A DNA stretch of 64,000 bases from Firmicutes bacterium ADurb.Bin153. GTDB lineage: Bacteria > Bacillota > DTU025 > MWDF01. Where the stretch lies: positions 1 to 64,000 of the forward strand of contig MWDF01000005.1 in NCBI GenBank assembly GCA_002070415.1, given 5' to 3'. Shown piece by piece: positions 61,268 through 64,000 of the stretch. The position numbers and the translations under genes are program-made. How positions within the stretch are numbered: position 1 is the first letter of the stretch; every line of letters begins with the position of its first letter. The notes below the pieces were generated by a model. It searched no databases and had not been told where the DNA came from. It saw only the letters and a program-made list of their open reading frames with translations.

Positions 61268-63365
61268 CCTTCTTGTCCTCCTCCTTGGGCTTTGGCGGCA
61301 CGTATTTCGAGCACTTGGGGTTGGGGCACCTGTATTCCTTCGCCTTCCCCCTGCCATAGGAAACGGTGAAGCAGCCACATTCGTCACACTTGACGTCCTC
61401 GGGCTTCTTCCATGTCGAGAAAGTACACGCCGGGTACGAAGTACAGCTGTAGACCTTGCGCTTGTACTTCGTCATGCGCTCCTCCATCTGGCTTCCGCAT
61501 AGAGGGCATTTGCTCTCCAGCAGCACCTTCTGCTTCTTTTTTATGTACTTGCATTCGGGGTACCCGCTGCAGCCCACGAAAGGCCCGAAACGGCTCCTCC
61601 TTACGACCAGCGGTTTGCCGCACTCGGGGCATACCTCGTCGAGCACCTCGACAGGTACTTTGACCCTGGACTGGCTCTGCTCTGCGCCGAGCAGCTTCTC
61701 GTTGAACGGTTTATAGAAGTCGTCGACGACTTTCGTCCACTCCGACTTGCTCTCACCTATAGCGTCGAGCTTGCTCTCCATGTCCGCGGTGAAATCAAGG
61801 CTCACCACGTCCTGGAAATTGGACTTCAGCACGTCGCAAACGGTCCTTCCCACCGAAGTCGGGACGAAGGCCCTCTCCTTGATGTCCACGTAATCCCTCT
61901 TCTTGATCGTGTCGATTATCGAAGCGTACGTGGACGGCCTGCCGACCCCTTTTTCCTCGAGGGCTTTTATAAGGCTTCCTTCTGTGAATCTAGCCGGCGG
62001 CTCCGTGAACTGCTGCAGCGACTTCAGCTGCAACAGCTTGAGGTTCTCGCCCTCCGACAGGCGAGGTATGCTCTGCTGGTCCTCATCCTTGTCTTCCCCG
62101 TTGGAGGTGTTGCCGTATATCGCGGAATATCCGTTGAATGTGACCTTGCTGCCCTGTGCTTTGAATATATGGCCAGCGGACTCGACGGTCACGTACGTGA
62201 TGTCGAGCTTCATGTCCGCCATCTGGCTGGCGAGGAAGCGGTTCCATATCAGTTTGTACAGCCTGTACTGGTCGCGCGAGAGGAGCTCCTTCACCGATTC
62301 CGGTGGCATGTCCAGGCTTACGGGCCGGATAGCCTCGTGCGCGTCCTGGGAGTTGGCCTTCTTCGCGTATATCCTGGCCTTTGCAGGACAGTATTCCTTG
62401 CCGTAGTTGGCCTCTATGTACTCCTTGGCAGCCATACGCGCTTCTTCCGCGATCCTGTAGGAGTCGGTCCTCATGTACGTGATCAGCGCGACGTGCCCTT
62501 TTCCCTGTATCTCCATGCCTTCATAGAGCTGTTGTGCCAACGACATCGTCGTCCTGGCTGTGAGGCCCAGCTTACGGTACGCCTCCTGCTGCAGCGACGA
62601 GGTGATGAACGGTGCGGAGGGCCTCTTCGCCGATTGTTTCACTTCAACCTTGGAGACCGCAAAAGGCGCCGCCTGGCAGTCTCTCACGACATTCGAGGCC
62701 AGTTCGGCGTCCTCTATCTTGCTTGTCTTGCCCTTGAAATACCTTGCCGTGAAAGACTCGCCGCTTTCCTTCTCAAGGTTTGCGTCTATGGTCCAGAATT
62801 CCTTGGGCACGAATGCTTCGATCTCGGACTCCCTTTCGCATATGAGATTTAGCGCTGCAGATTGCACCCTTCCTGCCGAAAGGCCCCTGCGCACCTTCTT
62901 CCAGAGGAACGGGCTGAGCATGTACCCTACTAGCCTGTCAAGTATCCTCCTGGCCTGCTGGGCATCGACCAATCCCATGTCGATGGGCCTGGGATTCTTG
63001 ATGGCCTCCCTGACGGCCCTCTCCGTGATCTCGTTGAACTGTATCCTCACAGGCTCGTCGTTGGGTATTCCCAGTATCTCCTCAAGATGCCAGGAAATCG
63101 CCTCGCCTTCCCTGTCGGGGTCGGTGGCGAGGTAGATCTTCTCTACCGACGAAGCGGCCTTCTTCAAGTCCTTGATCACGCTCGCCTTGTCGGTCGACTG
63201 CTTGTACTGCGGCTTGTAGTTATCCTCGATATCCACGCCGAGCTTCGATTTGGGCAGGTCCCTAACGTGACCGACAGAGGCCCTAACGTCATATTCAGGT
63301 CCCAGGAATTTCTTCAGCGTCCGTACCTTCGCTGGGGATTCGACAATCACCAGGTTCTGAGGCAT
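61260..63365 (-). CDS. topA: DNA topoisomerase I
   Basis: Relaxes negative supercoils. TOPRIM domain (about 3-115, NLVIVESPAKVRTLKKFLG and DPDREGEAI), catalytic tyrosine in ITYMRTDS, and three C-terminal zinc fingers (about 580-700, the first starting CPECGKPLVVRRSRFGPFVGCSGYPEC). 701 aa. Three consecutive ATGs are possible; the third (63365) has the best distance (7 nt) from GGAGG. The stop lies in front of trmFO. Confidence 0.97.
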   Translation of the reverse strand: MPQNLVIVESPAKVRTLKKFLGPEYDVRASVGHVRDLPKSKLGVDIEDNYKPQYKQSTDKASVIKDLKKAASSVEKIYLATDPDREGEAISWHLEEILGIPNDEPVRIQFNEITERAVREAIKNPRPIDMGLVDAQQARRILDRLVGYMLSPFLWKKVRRGLSAGRVQSAALNLICERESEIEAFVPKEFWTIDANLEKESGESFTARYFKGKTSKIEDAELASNVVRDCQAAPFAVSKVEVKQSAKRPSAPFITSSLQQEAYRKLGLTARTTMSLAQQLYEGMEIQGKGHVALITYMRTDSYRIAEEARMAAKEYIEANYGKEYCPAKARIYAKKANSQDAHEAIRPVSLDMPPESVKELLSRDQYRLYKLIWNRFLASQMADMKLDITYVTVESAGHIFKAQGSKVTFNGYSAIYGNTSNGEDKDEDQQSIPRLSEGENLKLLQLKSLQQFTEPPARFTEGSLIKALEEKGVGRPSTYASIIDTIKKRDYVDIKERAFVPTSVGRTVCDVLKSNFQDVVSLDFTADMESKLDAIGESKSEWTKVVDDFYKPFNEKLLGAEQSQSRVKVPVEVLDEVCPECGKPLVVRRSRFGPFVGCSGYPECKYIKKKQKVLLESKCPLCGSQMEERMTKYKRKVYSCTSYPACTFSTWKKPEDVKCDECGCFTVSYGRGKAKEYRCPNPKCSKYVPPKPKEEDKKDE

Positions 63366-63402
63366 CATCATTCCTCCAAATAGGATTTCCTTCTTGCTGT
63401 TG

Positions 63403-63984
63403 TCAGGCTCCGTTTACACCCTTGAAGCTCATCCTGTGGCATGGGGTGGGCCCCAGCCTTCTCAGTGCTTCGTAATGCGCAGGAGTCGGATAACCTTTAT
63501 TATCTGCAAAGCCGTATCCGGGATATTCTTCATCAAGGGCCAGCATATATGCATCACGGCTTACTTTGGCGAGAATGGACGCCGCCGCGATGGACATACT
63601 TAGCCCGTCCCCTCCCACTACGGCCTGCGAGTCAAAATTATGTCCGAGAACGTCCTTCCCGTCAACCACCACAAAGGGTCGATCCACGCCAGACATGGCC
63701 ACGGCCCGCCTCATCGCCAGCAATGTCGCCTGCCTGATGTTGAGCTCGTCTATCTCCTCAGGCGAGGAGGAAGCGATACCGAAACATGCCGCTTCCGATG
63801 TTATCACCTCGTAGGCGCGCTCCCTTGCCTTCTTTCCGAGCGCCTTGGAATCATATATGCATTCGAGCACAACGTCGGGGTCGAAACTCACCGCCGCAGC
63901 GAAGACAGGTCCGGCAATCGGCCCCCGCCCGGCCTCATCCACGCCCACCAGCGCGCTCAGTCCGGTTTTAGACCTAAGGCGCAT
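63403..63984 (-). CDS. rnhB: Ribonuclease HII
   Basis: Cleaves RNA in RNA-DNA hybrids and removes misincorporated ribonucleotides. GVDEAGRGPIAGPVFAAAV (catalytic D and E), YDSKALGKK, VVVDGKD and SMSIAAASILAKVSRD are intact. 193 aa as drawn. The ATG at 63984 lacks a visible ribosome-binding site and the frame is open to the window edge, so the true start may lie beyond it. Follows the usual rnhB-topA order; dprA, often between them, is absent here. Confidence 0.95.
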   Translation of the reverse strand: MRLRSKTGLSALVGVDEAGRGPIAGPVFAAAVSFDPDVVLECIYDSKALGKKARERAYEVITSEAACFGIASSSPEEIDELNIRQATLLAMRRAVAMSGVDRPFVVVDGKDVLGHNFDSQAVVGGDGLSMSIAAASILAKVSRDAYMLALDEEYPGYGFADNKGYPTPAHYEALRRLGPTPCHRMSFKGVNGA

Positions 63985-64000
63985 GTCGTAATCATGAAGC

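Overview
The window reads as a chromosomal segment of an anaerobic member of the Bacillota (Firmicutes), of clostridial grade. The evidence is a PolC-type replicase, an IspH-ribosomal protein S1 fusion, a divergent lexA/yneA pair with Gram-positive SOS boxes, ferredoxin-dependent 2-oxoacid oxidation, and a gene order from rnhB to pnp that closely follows the Bacillus/Clostridium core cluster. I cannot place it below that level. Almost all genes are on the minus strand. Ile (ATA) and Arg (AGG) codons are used freely even in ribosomal-protein genes. Roughly the first 7 kb look more AT-rich than the rest. I see no phage, insertion sequence, CRISPR array or biosynthetic island.

Layout. (1) 0-5.5 kb is a mixed-strand border: mscL, tRNA-Pro and tRNA-Leu, a family-4 uracil-DNA glycosylase and a small unknown protein on the plus strand. 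Then comes lexA, divergent from a yneA-like SOS division inhibitor, with sigma-A promoters and two LexA boxes between them. A GNAT enzyme and a pduL-nudix-fmdB operon follow, then tRNA-Trp on the plus strand with a near-consensus promoter. (2) 5.5-15.4 kb (minus): cmk, plsC, talC, ispH-rpsA, prsA, a DUF512 radical-SAM-like protein, der, plsY, mgtC, surE. (3) 15.5-25.7 kb: nudF, xerD, deoB, pdp, trpS, scpA, scpB, a TrkA/KtrA protein and rluB, followed by three type IV pilin-like genes and a terminator. (4) 25.7-31.4 kb: a seven-gene catabolic operon, buk-ptb-buk-ferredoxin-vorB-vorA-vorC. It is a complete branched-chain 2-oxoacid to acyl-CoA to acyl-phosphate to acid + ATP module. (5) 31.5-43 kb: rimP, nusA, ylxR, ylxQ, infB, DUF503, rbfA, nrnA, truB, ribF, rpsO, pnp, the transcription/translation initiation operon. 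(6) 43-64 kb: rnhB, topA, trmFO, xerC, hslV, hslU, rpsB, tsf, pyrH, frr, uppS, cdsA, dxr, rseP, ispG, proS, a GT2 glycosyltransferase and polC.

Genes cooperate in tight blocks. Many neighbours overlap by 1-4 bases (TGATG, ATGA), implying translational coupling. Several intrinsic terminators sit inside otherwise co-directional blocks (prsA/DUF512, vorC/nudF, tsf/pyrH), two of them directly in front of the next gene's ribosome-binding site. Structured leaders precede rpsO, rpsB and rimP.

The points most worth a second look are: a PolC that lacks the usual inserted 3'-5' exonuclease domain but keeps an apparently complete PHP metal site; the double butyrate-kinase VOR operon; a RibF without a recognisable riboflavin kinase signature; a recent 57-bp tandem expansion in infB; a trmFO with no ordinary start codon where its conserved domain begins; and the SOS lexA/yneA control region. 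I found no clearly new multi-gene defence or mobile system.
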